Of a DNA stretch of 64,000 nt, positions 47,870 through 59,654 are shown in pieces (the first letter of the stretch is position 1; every line of letters begins with the position of its first letter). A program made the position numbers and the translations under genes. This DNA is from Euptelea pleiosperma (Eukaryota; Streptophyta; Magnoliopsida; Ranunculales; Eupteleaceae), in the NCBI GenBank assembly GCA_035048495.1, contig JASUTR010000107.1:39259-103258 (forward strand), written 5' to 3'. The notes beneath the pieces were generated by a model. It worked only from the letters and a program-made list of their open reading frames with translations, ran no database searches and was not told the origin of the DNA.

Positions 47870-48551
47870 TGGATGACGCTAGACGATCGGACCACGGCGG
47901 AGTATGCTAAGGGAGTTGCTTCTTTTTTAGAGTTTACTGTGGAAAATTGTGGTGGTCATAAGAAGTTTTCTTGTCCATGCACCAAATGTCGAAACGGGAA
48001 AGGGATGGTCAGCCTCCGCACGATTTTAGAACATTTGTTTGAAAATGGTATCGATCGATTGTATACCACATGGTATTTTCATGGAGAAATAAAATCGTCA
48101 AGCGTTGCACAACCATCAAGTACAACTGAATTTGTTGCTGAAAACGAAGTAACGATCAATCCAAGGATGGATGAACTTGTGAACGATGCATTTGGAAGAA
48201 CTGGTGAACAAGCTGGTGCATTTATGGAAGATATCGAAAGAAATGAAGATGGACATAAAGGCACTTCAGATTTCCATGCTCATTTAGTGAACGAAGAGAA
48301 TAAATATAGTTTATTACTTGATGACGCAAAACAACCTTTATACCCTTCATGTCTAAGAAAACTCACAAAATTGTCAGTTATTGTTGACTTGTACAACTTA
48401 AAGGTACGACATGGTTGGTCAGACAATAGTTTCAGTGAGCTCCTTTAGTTGATTAAGAAGTTGTTACCAGAAGGAAACACATTACTAGAAAAATATTATA
48501 GTCTATCATACTACTGGTAGGCATGGGAGTGCGAGAATGGAGCACACCATG
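47870..48551 (+). pseudogene. CACTA (En/Spm) transposase N-terminal fragment
   Basis: The frame starts with Trp just before the ATG at 47873, as the family's usual SWM does. It reads the transposase-associated domain: YAKGVASFLEFTVEN, CPCTKCRNGKG, ILEHLFENGIDRLYTTWYFH. The two Cys pairs are its metal-binding pattern. It then reaches the start of the DDE transposase (PLYPSC, LYNLKVRHGWSD). An in-frame TAG at 48446-48448 is followed in the same frame by LIKKLLPEGNTLLEKYY, so the stop is a substitution. A second TAG and a GGTAAGTA donor-like site follow near 48551. The catalytic core is absent. Confidence 0.88.
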
Positions 48552-48625
48552 GTAAGTATTGTTAGTTAATTAAATCCCGTACGAAGAAGGGTTTCACTTT
48601 CGATAATTTTTTTGTAATTGCATTC
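48552..48625. other. Junction zone between CACTA remnant and nad7 copy
   Basis: This short AT-rich stretch lies downstream of the nad7 stop. It could be the first bases of a CACTA intron or mitochondrial 3' flank. The exact joint is not resolvable by eye. Confidence 0.3.
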
Positions 48626-48628
48626 CTA

Positions 48629-48892
48629 TCTATCTACCTCTCCAGACACAATATCTTGAGTACCTATGATGGTGACCACATCTACTGGCATGTGATGTTT
48701 GGACATAGAATCGAGTCCTTGTGAATGGGCAGAGCCAGGTGCTCTTATTTTACGACGGTAGGGACGATTGCTTCCATTACTGACCAGAAACACACCAAAT
48801 TCTCCTTTAGGTGCTTCAACTGCGGTATAGGTAGAAGGAGCTGGTACGGAAAAACCTTCTGTATAAGGTTCAAAATGGTGAATTGAGGTGGA
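48629..48892 (-). pseudogene. nad7: Nuclear copy of mitochondrial nad7, last exon (NUMT)
   Basis: The minus strand encodes the C-terminal end of NADH dehydrogenase subunit 7, the 49-kDa subunit of respiratory complex [67 protein letters not shown], ending GEVDR with a TAG at 48626-48628. About 88 codons are intact, matching the last exon of nad7 from memory. APGS, AHSQ and IVSG keep Ser codons where I recall C-to-U editing giving Phe or Leu in the mature mRNA. If so, the insert came from mitochondrial DNA and not from edited RNA. In the nucleus the fragment cannot make a working protein. Confidence 0.92.
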
Positions 48893-49256
48893 GTAGACCG
48901 ATGATCCTGTAGTCATTTGGCCAGCTACTGAAAGAAAAAGCTTGCATATGCTCCCCCTATTATATAACCGGTCCCATACATGTACAGGGCAATGGCCGAA
49001 TGGCTTTTTTTTTTTTTTTTAAAGGTACATACATGTACAGGGCTTTCACATGGGAAGTACAAAAAAAGGCTGTTCATAGAACGAAGAAATCCATTCGAAT
49101 TCGAGGTTTTCAAAATCAATAGGGCGAGGCCTCCTTTATTTGTATTATCCTAAGATAGGGCATCCTCTTATCGCTGCGTTGGCATCCATTCGGAAAATGA
49201 GAAAAGAAGGCTTGTCAAGTCTTCTTCTAGGGTGAAGTTGTTCCCCCATGCCCCCT
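48893..49256 (-). other. Probable mitochondrial flank: nad7 last intron and beyond
   Basis: Immediately 5' of the nad7 exon on the minus strand the reading frame loses similarity to the protein, as expected at the last nad7 intron. The sequence is less AT-rich than its surroundings. It has a TACATGTACAGGGC motif twice (about 48975 and 49033) and a T-run at 49005-49020. Origin in mitochondrial DNA is inferred from contiguity. The right edge is where module A begins. Confidence 0.5.
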
Positions 49257-49260
49257 TTGG

Positions 49261-51358
49261 TGGTTGAGGAGGTGAAGGCACGGGGTAGTTTCAGACCTGC
49301 AACTCGAAGTTGCAGGTCGTGGAGGGAGGCTGGGCGGTGATCAGGTAGGGGCGATCCTATCCTCTTCCTTCTTCTTCTTCTATCTTCCTTTTTCTTTTTC
49401 TTTTTTCTTTGTTTTTCTTTTCTGTATTTTTTTTTTGATAAAGAGAAGACGAAGAAACGAGATCAATGGAGATTGTGGAGGGACACTACACCAAAATTGC
49501 CTATTTGCAATGATTTTGGACCGTTGTAAAACTAATTTGAAACGACTTAAAACCGTTGCAAAAAGTGGCATTTCAAATTAAATTGCAACGGCTCAAACCC
49601 GTTTCATTCTGATTCCACATGGGAATAAACATTTTTGCAACGGTTTTGAACCGTTTCAAGACTTGAAACGGTTCAAAACCGTTGCAAAATATAAAATAGA
49701 AACGGTTTTAAACTGTTGCAGTAGTTTACATTGCAACGGTTTTGAACTGTTTCTATTAGCAACGGCTCAAAACCGTCTAAAAATGTAATTATGCAACGGT
49801 TTTGAACCGTTTTAGACCATGTTTCATCACAGTTATAAATCATTTAAAATTAAGAAACGGTGCAAAACCGTTGTAAATGATTGTAATGCAACGGTTGTAA
49901 ACCGTTTCTGACTTATGGTTTGTCACAATTATAAATTATTTAAAACTAAGCAACAGTTCTAAACCGTTGCAAAATATAATTCTGCAATGTTTTGAAAATT
50001 TGTGAAACGGTTTTGATCCGTTTCAAATGTGAAATTTGAAGCGGTTGATATTGTTGAAACGGTTTTGAACCGTTGCAAACGGTAAGAAAATGCAAAAAAA
50101 AATTATGCCTTATAGATGGCAATGTTGATGGTTGACCTGGTATAATTAACAATAGTTAAGTAATAGTCTTTTCCGGACAGAGAAGGTATTTAAGGCGAAA
50201 GTGAAATAGGAAATTGGAACTTGGAAGATCATCCAAGCTATAAAAAAGCCACAAATAATTAGGCTTCAACAAAATTTGGACAGATCTCAAACTAAGATAT
50301 CTAAACATGTAATAACAAGTATATAACTTATAAGAAAAAGGTAACAAGAATATAACTTGTCTGAGGGAACCATTTATGAGGACTAGAACATTACAAAGCC
50401 CAAGAGGCTTTTGAAAGATTTAAATATACTAGTGGGTGGCTCGTGCCCACGGCACTCCCCGACAAAGAGTCCAAAACATGCGAACAAATGAACCCACAAT
50501 GTGAACAACTGAACCCACCATTCAATAGGCAAATTCGTAATCTGTGTAAATTGGAGGGTGATCACCGAAAAAATACATATCATTCACTACCTAGGTGCAC
50601 ATGTAGGGGCTAGAAGCTTGAAATCCACCATTTATGGGCTTCCTCAAATGACTAAAGAATCACCCAATCAGAAGTTTGAAACATCTGATCTACCACATTC
50701 ACTATCACTATTGGAATCCAATTGCAATGGTTTCTCTTGAAACTGGTATTGTTTGTGCCCACTTGCAACATGGTTTGTCAACATTGCAGATCATGCAAAG
50801 TGCTTGACAAAGTGCATGCTACCCCTGAATGTTTGGCTCATGAGTTGTCAACATTCCTAGGGATTGTCATACCCAGAATTTGGCAGTTGAGCTGAAACTT
50901 GCAACATGGAGAGGGACTAAGGTAAGGTGGGCCAACAGGTGGACCTCTTTGGTTCCATTTCCTCATCTGCCACATGATCCAAACATCCATACAGTCAGTG
51001 GTCTTTAAGAGTGTGCCACGTGGATCATACCGTGGTCCGTGATGTGAGCCACATGTCACACTAATTGGTAATGGTGGAGGTACGTTCCTCCCTTCTCTTT
51101 TTTCCTTCCTTTCTGTTTTCTTTTCTTTTTCTTCTTTTCTTCTCTCTTTTTTTTTTCTTTGATCTTCTTTTTTGGAGAGGACCAGTTTAGAAAGCTGCTG
51201 GGATTGGAGATGGTAGGCGGATGAAGAGGAGTTGGGAGGATGAGGGCAGCGCCTGCAAGTCGGGAGAGTTGCTGGCCAAACCGGCAACTGCCAGAGTGGC
51301 ACATCTAGCTAACGGTTCCGGTGGCTGGCGCACAAGGTGGAGCAAGTTGCTCCTTTGG
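49261..51358 (+). repeat. 2.1-kb module A, unit 3
   Basis: This is the first of three complete modules in unit 3 (period to the next 2098 bp). It starts at TGGTTGAGGAGG just after the mitochondrial-like region. The CACTA terminus is at 49484 and palindromic subterminal repeats run to about 50085. It is more diverged from the unit 1 and 2 modules than module C is. Confidence 0.8.
49484..50090 (+). mobile_element. CACTA-type terminus and subterminal repeats, module A
   Basis: CACTACACCAAAATTGCC at 49484 is followed by degenerate GCAACGG/CCGTTGC palindromes. Several arms are mutated, so this is an older copy. Confidence 0.7.
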
Positions 51359-53499
51359 TGGTTGAGGAGGTGAAGGCACGGGGCAGTTTCAGACCTGCAA
51401 CTCAAAGTTGCAGGTCGTGGAGGGAGGCTGGGCGGTGATCAGGTAGGGGCGATCCTATCATCTTCCTTCTTCTTCTTCTATCTTCCTTTTTCTTTTTCTT
51501 TTTTCTTTGTTTTTCTTTTCTGTATTTTTTTTTTTGATAAAGAGAAGACGAAGAAACGAGATCAATGGAGATTGTGGAGGGACACTACACCAAAATTGCC
51601 TATTTGCAACGATTTTGGACCGTTGTGAAACTAATTTGAAACGGCTTAAAACCGTTGCAAAAAGTTGCGTTTCAAATTAAATTGCAACGGCTCAAACCCG
51701 TTTCATTCTGATTCCACATGGGAATAAACATTTTTGCAATGGTTTTGAACCGTTTCAAGTCTTGAAACGGTTCAAAACCGTTGCAAAATATAAAATAGAA
51801 ACGGTTCTTGAAACGGTTCAAAACCGTTGCAAAATATAAAATAAAAACGGTTTTAAACTATTGCGGTAGTTTACATTGCAACGGTTTTGAACCGTTTCTA
51901 TTAGCAACGGCTTAAAACCGTCTCAAAATGTAATTATGCAACAGTTTTGAACCATTTTAAACCATGTTTCGTCACAGTTATAAATCATTTAAAATTAAGA
52001 AATGGTGCAAAACCATTGCAAATGATTGTAATGCAACGGTTGTAAACCGTTTCTGACTTATGGTTTGTCACAATTATGAATTATTTAAAACTAAGCAACG
52101 GTTCTAAACCATTGCAAAATATAATTCTGCAATGTTTTGAAAATTCGTGAAACGGCTTTTGATCCGTTTCAAATGTGAAATTTGAAGCGGTTGATATTTT
52201 TGAAACGGTTTTGAACCGTTGCAAACGGTAAGAAAATGCAAAAAAAAATTATGCCTTATAGATGGCAATGTTGATGGTTGACCTGGTATAACTAACAATA
52301 GTTAAGTAATAGTCTTTTCCGGACAGAGAAGGTATTTAAGGCAAAAGTAAAATAGGAAATTGGAACTTGGAAGATCATCCAAGCTATAAAATAGCCACAA
52401 ATAATTAGGCTTCAACAAAATTTGGACAGATCTCAAACTAAGATATCTAAACATGTACTAACAAGTATATAACTTATAAGAAAAAGGTAACAAGTATATA
52501 ACTTGTCTGAGGGAACCATTTATGAGGACTAGAACATTACAAAGCCCAAGAGGCTTTTGAAGGATTTAAATATACTAGTGGGTGGCTCGTGCCCACGACA
52601 CTCCCCGAAAAAGAGTCCAAAACATGCAAACAAATGAACCCACAATGTGAACAACTGAACCCACCATTCAATAGGCAAATTCGTTATTTGTGTAAATTGG
52701 AGGGTGATCACCGAACAAATACATATCATTCACTACCTAGGTGCACATGTAGGGGCTAGAAGCTCGAAATCCACCATTCATTGGCTTCCTCAAATGACTA
52801 AAGAATCACCCAATCAGAGGTTTGAAATATCTGATCTACTACATTCACTATCACTATTGGAATCCAATTGCAATGGTTTCTCTTGAAACTGGTATTGTTT
52901 GTGCCCACTTGCAACATGGTTTGTCAACATTGCAGATCATGCAAAGTGCTTGACAAAGTGCATGCTACCCCTGAATGTTTGGCTCATGAGTTATCAACAT
53001 TCCTAAGTGTTGTCATACCCAGAATTTGGCAGTTGAGCTGAAACTTGCAACATGGAGAGGGACTAAGGTAAGGTGGGCCAACAGGTGGACCTCTTTGGTT
53101 CCATTTCCTCATCTGCCACATGATCCAAACATCCATACAGTCAGTGGTCTTTAAGAGTGTGCCACGGGGATCATACCGTGGTCCGTGATGTGAGCCACAT
53201 GTCACACTAATTGGTAATGGTGGAGGTACTTTCCTCCCTTCTCTTTTCTCCTTCCATTCTGTTTTCTTTTCTTCTTTTTCATCTCTTTTTTTTTTTTCTT
53301 TGATCTTCTTTTTTGGAGAGGACCAGTGTAGAAAGCGGCTGGGATTGGAGATGGTAGGCGGATGAAGAGGAGTTGGGAGGATGAGGGCAGCGCCTCCAAG
53401 TCGGGAGAGTTGCTGGCCAAACCGGCAACTGCCAGAGTTGCAGGTCTAGCTAACGGTTCTGGTGGCTGGCGCACAAGGTGGAGCAAGTTGCTCCTTTGG
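51359..53499 (+). repeat. 2.1-kb module B, unit 3
   Basis: Second complete module (2141 bp), head-to-tail with module A. The CACTA terminus is at 51583. It carries an extra internal copy of one palindrome near 51806-51840, which explains much of its greater length. Confidence 0.8.
51583..52240 (+). mobile_element. CACTA-type terminus and subterminal repeats, module B
   Basis: It has the same terminus and palindromes, with one additional palindrome compared with the others. Confidence 0.7.
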
Positions 53500-55634
53500 T
53501 GGTTGAGGAGGTGAAGGCACGGGGTAGTTTCAGACCTGCAACTCGAAGTTCCAGGTCGTGGAGGGAGGCTAGGCGGTGATCAGGTAGGGGCGATCCTATC
53601 CTCTTCCTTCTTCTTCTTCTATCTTCCTTTTTCTTTTTCTTTTTTCTTTGTTTTTCTTTTCTGTATTTTTTTTTTGATAAAGAGAAGACGGAGAAACGAG
53701 ATCAATGGAGATTGTGGAGGGACACTACACCAAAATTGCCTATTTGCAACGGTTCTGGACCGTTGTGAAACTAATTTGAAACGGCTTAAAACCGTTGCAA
53801 AAAGTGGCATTTCAAATTAAATTGCAACGGCTCAAACCCGTTTCATTCTGAATTCCACATGGGAATAAACATTTTTGCAACGGTTTTGAACCGTTTCAAG
53901 TCTTGAAACGGTTCAAAACCGTTGCAAAATATAAAATAGAAACGGTTTAAAACCGTTGCAAAATATAAAATAGAAACGGTTTTAAACTGTTGCGGTATTT
54001 ACATTGCAACGGTTTTGAACCGTTTCTATTAGCAACGGCTCAAAACCGTCTCAAAATGTAATTATGGAACGGTTTTGAACCGTTTTAAACCATGTTTCGT
54101 CACAGTTATAAATCATTTAAAATTAAGAAACGGTGCGAAACCATTGCAAATGATTGTAATGCAATGGTTGTAAACCGTTTCTGACTTATGGTTTGTCACA
54201 ATTATGAATTATTTAAAACTAAGCAACGGTTCTAAACCGTTGCAAAATATGATTCTGCAATGTTTTGAAAATTTGTGAAACGGTTTTGATCCGTTTCAAC
54301 TGTGAAATTTGAAGCGGTTGATATTGTTGAAACGGTTTTGAACCGTTGCAAACGGAAAGAAAATGCAAAAAAAAATTATGCCTTATAAATGGCAATGTTG
54401 ATGGTTGACCTGGTATAATTAACAATAGTTAAGTAATAGTCTTTTCCGGACAGATAAGGTATTTAAGGCGAAAGTGAAATAGGAAATGGGAACTTGGAAG
54501 ATCATCCAAGCTATAAAAAAGCCACAAATAATTAGGCTTCAACAAAATTTGGACAGATCTCAAACTAAGATATCTAAACATGTAATAACAAGTATATAAC
54601 TTGTAGGAAAAGGGTGACAAGTATATAACTTGTCTGAGGGAACCATTTATGAGGACTAGAACATTACAAAGCCCAAGAGGCTTTTGAAAGATTTAAATAT
54701 ACTAGTGGGTGGCTTGTGCCCACGGCAGTCCCCGACAAAGAGTCCGAAACTTGCAAACAAATGAACCCACAATGTGAACAACTGAACCCACCATTCAATA
54801 GGCAAATTCGTAATCTGTGTAAATTGGAGGGTGATCGCCGAACAAATACATATCATTCACTACCTAGGTGCACATGTAGGGGCTAGAAGTTTGAAATCTA
54901 CCATTCATTGGCTTCCCCAAATGACTAAAGAATCACCAAATCAGAAGTTTGAAACATCTGATCTACCACATTCACTATCACTATTGGAATCCAATTGCAA
55001 TGGTTTCTCTTGAAACTGGTATTGTTTGTGCCCACTTGCAACATGGTTTGTCAACATTGCAGATCATGCAAAGTGCTTGACAAAGTGCATGCTACCCCTG
55101 AATGTTTGGCTCATGAGTTGTCAACATTCTTAGGTATTGTCATACCCAGAATTTGGCAGTTGAGCTGAAACTTGCAGCATAGAGAGGGACTAAGGTAAGG
55201 TGGGCCAACAGGTGGACCTCTTTGGTTCCATTTCCTCATCTGCCACATGATCCAAACATCCATACAGTCAGTGGTCTTTAAGAGTGTGCCACATGGATCA
55301 TACCGTGGTCCGTGATGTGAGCCACATGTCACACTAATTGGTAATGGTGGAGGTACATTCCTCCCTTCTCTTTTCTCCTTCCCTTCTATTTTCTTTTCTT
55401 CTTTTTCTTCTTTTCTTCTCTCTTTTTTTTTTCTTTGATCTTCTTTTTAGGAGAGGACCAGTATAGAAAGCGGCTGGGATTGGAGATGGTAGGCGGATGA
55501 AGAGGAGTTGGGAGGATGAGGGCAGTGCCTGTAAGTCGGGAGAGTTGCTGGCCAAACCGGCAACTGCCAGAGATGCAGGTCTAGCTAACGGTTCCGGTGG
55601 CTGGCGCACAAGGGGGAGCAAGTTGCTCCTTTGG
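53500..55634 (+). repeat. 2.1-kb module C, unit 3
   Basis: Third complete module (2135 bp), with CACTA terminus at 53723. From 53596 onward it is nearly identical to the single module of unit 2, which makes it the likely right-hand partner of the CTAT junction. Confidence 0.8.
53723..54363 (+). mobile_element. CACTA-type terminus and subterminal repeats, module C
   Basis: It has the same terminus and palindromes and matches 24988-25628 almost base for base. Confidence 0.75.
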
Positions 55635-55943
55635 TGGTTGAGGAGGTGAAGGCACGGGGCAGTTTCAGACCTGCAACTCGAAGTTGCAGGTCGTGGAGGG
55701 AGGCTGGGCGGTGATCAGGTAGGGGCGATCCTATCCTCTTCCTTCTTCTTCTTCTATCTTCCTTTTTCTTTTTCTTTTTTCTTTGTTTTTCTTTTATGGA
55801 TTTTTTTTTTTATATAGAGAAGACGAAGAAACGAGATCAATGGAGATTGTGGAGGGACACTACACCAAAATTGCCTATTTGCAACGGTTCTGGACCGTTG
55901 TGAAACTAATTTGAAACGGCTTAAAACCGTTGCAAAAAGTGGC
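55635..55943 (+). repeat. Partial 2.1-kb module D, unit 3
   Basis: This is the equivalent of 26900-27208. It ends shortly inside the CACTA terminus (55858) at the fusion with the LINE 3' end. Here the pentamer is the normal CACTA. Confidence 0.75.
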
Positions 55944-55946
55944 TGA

Positions 55947-56477
55947 TGTGGTGGTTTGCATCTTTGTCTTTTGTTTGTATATTGTTCTTTCTTTGCAACA
56001 ATTTCGTGATATGTAATTCCTTTGTTTTTTGTTTTAGGGGTGTTGGCTTTAGCCTTGAGTAGGTCATCTCAACCTCCTCAACTTCTTTGTATCCTTCCCT
56101 TTCTCCTTAATAAAGTTATACTTATAAAAAAAATTATACTAAACTCTAAAAAATCCATAACTTAAGAGGAATGTTTATTAAAAAAAGATTTAGGAACCCC
56201 GTAAGTAAAAATGTTTTAGTTATCTCTAACTATAATAATAGGGTTTTACAATCCCAAAACTCAAAGCTTTAGATTTGAAGATTTTGCGTTTCGTTGGGGT
56301 CATTTGATTTCCTAAGTGTAGGCTTGCTCGTAGGGTTGGTCTTTCGGTTTTTTTGGAGGGCTTGTGTTGCTCTATAGTTGTGCCTTTATTGCTACCTTGT
56401 CTTTGGCTGCATTTGTATAGTTTGTGGACCTTCTCAGCCCCGTTTTATTATATATCTTTTACCGATAAAAAAAAAAA
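55947..56477 (+). mobile_element. Two LINE 3' ends, unit 3
   Basis: Same arrangement as in unit 2, abutting partial module D. Confidence 0.5.
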
Positions 56478-56771
56478 CTAAAAAATAAAAATAAAAAATA
56501 CATCACACCTATACAATATCTTAAAACGCTTTAGTTAAAAAAACTCTAGTTCTAACTACAATAATAGGGTTATACTCAGAACCTAAAATTTTGAAAAATA
56601 AATCAGAAAATACCAACATACCCATCAGTGAAAAAAAACTAATTCTAAAAATCCATAATAGAAACATTTTATCACAAATAAAATAGGAAAAACCCATAAA
56701 TAAAAAGTTAGATTTTTAAAAAAAAAAAAAAAGATCATCATTACGTCGTAAGTAAAGGAGTAAAACTTCAT

Positions 56772-57113
56772 GGACCTTCGATGGTCAAGCCACGTGGCAA
56801 CATTAGAGGACGCTGACCATATGGATGTTTGGCCAATCCCTATGTGGCCTACAAACCAATAATCAGCCTGGTTAGTGATTTCAAACCTTTAGATCCATGT
56901 ACCCCAAATGGTGGTTACTGCTTAAATTCCCATGGTTAAAATCAACCCTTGAAAATGAATCAAATCCAATGCTTAGAAATCACTAATCAAGTTGATTTTT
57001 GGTTTGTAGGTGTATGGATTTGCCAAACATGCATATGGTTAGTGTCCTCTAAAATTGTGCCACGTGGCTCATATTGTGGGCGGTCATCGGCTTTGCTGAC
57101 CGTCAGATGGTCA
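56772..57113. mobile_element. Foldback MITE-like element, unit 3
   Basis: Copy of 5678-6019 with the same arms and loop. Confidence 0.8.
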
Positions 57114-57292
57114 AAAAAGTTTCTCTTTAAGTTAAGGGCTTTTCTGTCATTTAACAAATTAGTTTACCCACGATTAATTTTCTCTCATTTGTCTCACAAC
57201 TCTTCTCTCTCACGAACTGTTCTTCTCCCCAACTTCCTCTGATTAATTTTTTCTTTTTAGCTCAAATCTGTGAAAATTGTTCAGTAGTCATC

Positions 57293-57821
57293 TATGGCTA
57301 CGCTTTACTGGTTCGGCCTTGGAGTCTACCATTTCGACATTAATGGTCAGAATTCTCTTTGATTTTTGAAGATTCTGAGCTTGTTTTGATCAATTTCGGC
57401 AATATTCTATTTCGTCTACTCCATTACAAGTCAGATCTGTTGTTTTCTCAAGCTATAGATCTATACAACAACGCAAATGGCGTTTGGGGTCCAGATCTCG
57501 TAAATTCGGGCTTTTGATTTTTATTCCCTTGCAGTTCATGGTGTCGAATACACTTTTGGTGTTCACGAGTTTCCGACGACAGGGGTCTTCGAAGACGAAC
57601 CGAAAACAATGCCCTGGATTCATGTTTTGTAAATCAATTCTGAACGGAAGAACAGATCTAGCTCCCAAATATGTCTGAACGTTCATGGTGAAGATCGTGG
57701 AAGAATGCACAGGCAACACATACAATCTCATTACCAAGAACTGTAACCATTTCTGCAACTACGCGTGTCTAAGAAAGAGGAAAGCCAATCGCTTGTTGGG
57801 TTAATTGACTCGCCAGAAACG
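57293..57821 (+). pseudogene. DeSI-like PPPDE protease pseudogene fragment, unit 3
   Basis: Third copy (exons 57293-57345 and 57535-57821), with the same frameshift and stops as units 1 and 2. Confidence 0.88.
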
Positions 57822-57880
57822 GTAAGAAACCGATCCATTTAATGTTTGAATCAGGTCTTCCATACCTACTTTCAGGCCTT

Positions 57881-58201
57881 CTAATACCCAAATGGGCTGC
57901 CGTTAATCACAACTGAATGCACTGGTGATGTGATGCAAGTTTTAATCCAGCTGATTCGTTTAAGAGGAAGGTCCAGGGCTTGAATGAAAACGAGAATAAT
58001 ATCCCAACTAACTGTATCATACGCTTTCTTGAGGTTTCTTTTCGCAGCACATCTGGGATGACCACCATCTCTATGATAATTTTGAAGGATGCCATGAGTG
58101 AGGAGGATAGATGTTTCTACCCTTAATGAGTGCAGACTGGGTGAGGGTATTTTATAATCTATATTTTGATTTTGCAAGAAATTAAGTTTCCCTCTCAACA
58201 T
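57881..58201 (-). pseudogene. LINE reverse transcriptase fragment, unit 3
   Basis: Identical copy of the minus-strand RT fragment at 6787-7107. Confidence 0.88.
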
Positions 58202-59221
58202 GGTATTGATGGGATAGTTTCTAAATTGGGTTCAGTTTATTCAAAGAGTTAAGTTGGTAGAATCTTTTGATTATTGTTTTAGTAAGTTGTTTGGATGTGT
58301 TGCAAGTCAAGTTATCAAAATAGATTGAGGACTAAGTATTCATGTTTTTGTTGATAAAGTTAAGAAGCTTATTTTTGAGAGGTTTCTGTCCTTGACTCTG
58401 CCTAATTCAAAGATGCCAACCATGGAGTTCTTAGTGTCGGTCCCTATACCTGATCTTGATTGTAATCTCAGGGAGATACTGCATCACCGATCCACGTCTT
58501 CCTGGACTGATTCAAGGTCCAGTCTACTTAGGCTCGAGTCCATGGCTCCACTTGGTTGATGTTCTGCGCTGCAACCATGAAATTGCTAGTTCTATCCCAG
58601 TTTACCCACCCAAAGAAAGAACATATAGCTAAACACTTCCTTCTTCTTTTACCCATAAAAAGGAACTAAAAAAATAAATAAATTAGTTTAACACTTCTTT
58701 TTCATCACATACATTTATCAATTGGGGTCATGATTCGTGAATTTCTTCCCATATAGTCCTTAGTTTGCAACAGTAATTGTATGACTCTGTCAATAAATGA
58801 GTCTTTATCTTTGATTTAAAACATCAATATAGCTCATGTGTTTATAAATATTCCAATATTATACCAAGATATGCTAGCCCAATAGCTTTCCAATATAGAT
58901 AAGTTTGCCTAGTAGTTTGATAGTTTGATTGTGGTAGGAGTTTCTATTAGAATTTGATTAGGATTACGAAGTTTGATTCATAATTTCTGTAAAACAGATG
59001 TAATCACTTATTTTCTAGAGAGAGAGAATTGATGAAGTAAAATTTTACTTTGAGGCGAAGACTTCACTTGTGAAGAGTGATTCTTCATTGAATGGTGGAT
59101 TCCGTTCTTGGACTGTTGAATTCCAGTTCCGTGTTCTTCCGCTCGCACTAGTGTAGAATGAGCTCTACCATTCTACACCAAAGTTATATTAGGAACATCA
59201 AGGAGATCTGGAATTCCAACC

Positions 59222-59654
59222 TTTCAAAGAGCTGCTATTTGTGAATAGCATTCTATTTGGAAAGAGGACTTGGAAATGAAGAACGTGGATTTTAGCTCTA
59301 TTCCATTATGGATCTCATTCTTTAACCTCCCGTTCTGATCAGCAAAAGTTCTCAGCATCATTGGAAGTGTAATTGGAAAACCTCTCTTCCCTTTTCACAA
59401 AAAAGGAATAGCTTATGCTTGTCTTTGTATTGAAGTCTTTGTAGATGAAGCTTTGCCAAATTCGGTTCCTATTCACCTCGACAATAGAGATACACTTGAA
59501 CATAAAGTCGAGTTCAGTTGGGTGACTCCTTGAAAGGACACATACCTAATCAATGTGGAATTGGAAAAATTGCTTCTAAGTAAATTTGGTTGGAGAAAAA
59601 AACCAGCAGAACTGAGCCTTCAAAAGGTTCACATCATTTCAACTCAACTGGGAA
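59222..59654 (+). pseudogene. LINE ORF1 relic (DUF4283-type), unit 3
   Basis: Copy of 8128-8560 with the same in-frame stops. Confidence 0.75.

Larger units (their letters stand above)
47230..53595. other. 6.37-kb segment present only in unit 3
   Basis: The segment lies between two CTAT tetranucleotides (47226-47229 and 53596-53599). Units 1 and 2 contain a single CTAT (1978-1981, 24861-24864) joining the same flanks directly. The segment holds an LTR-like stretch, a CACTA transposase fragment, a mitochondrial nad7 fragment and two extra 2.1-kb modules. It reads most simply as ancestral sequence deleted from the progenitor of units 1 and 2. Confidence 0.85.

Noticed and set aside
48626..48916. 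Treating the 96-codon minus frame as a complete nuclear gene starting at its ATG
   Set aside because: The first eight to ten codons do not match NAD7 and lie at the expected intron edge. Only the last exon of a mitochondrial gene is present.
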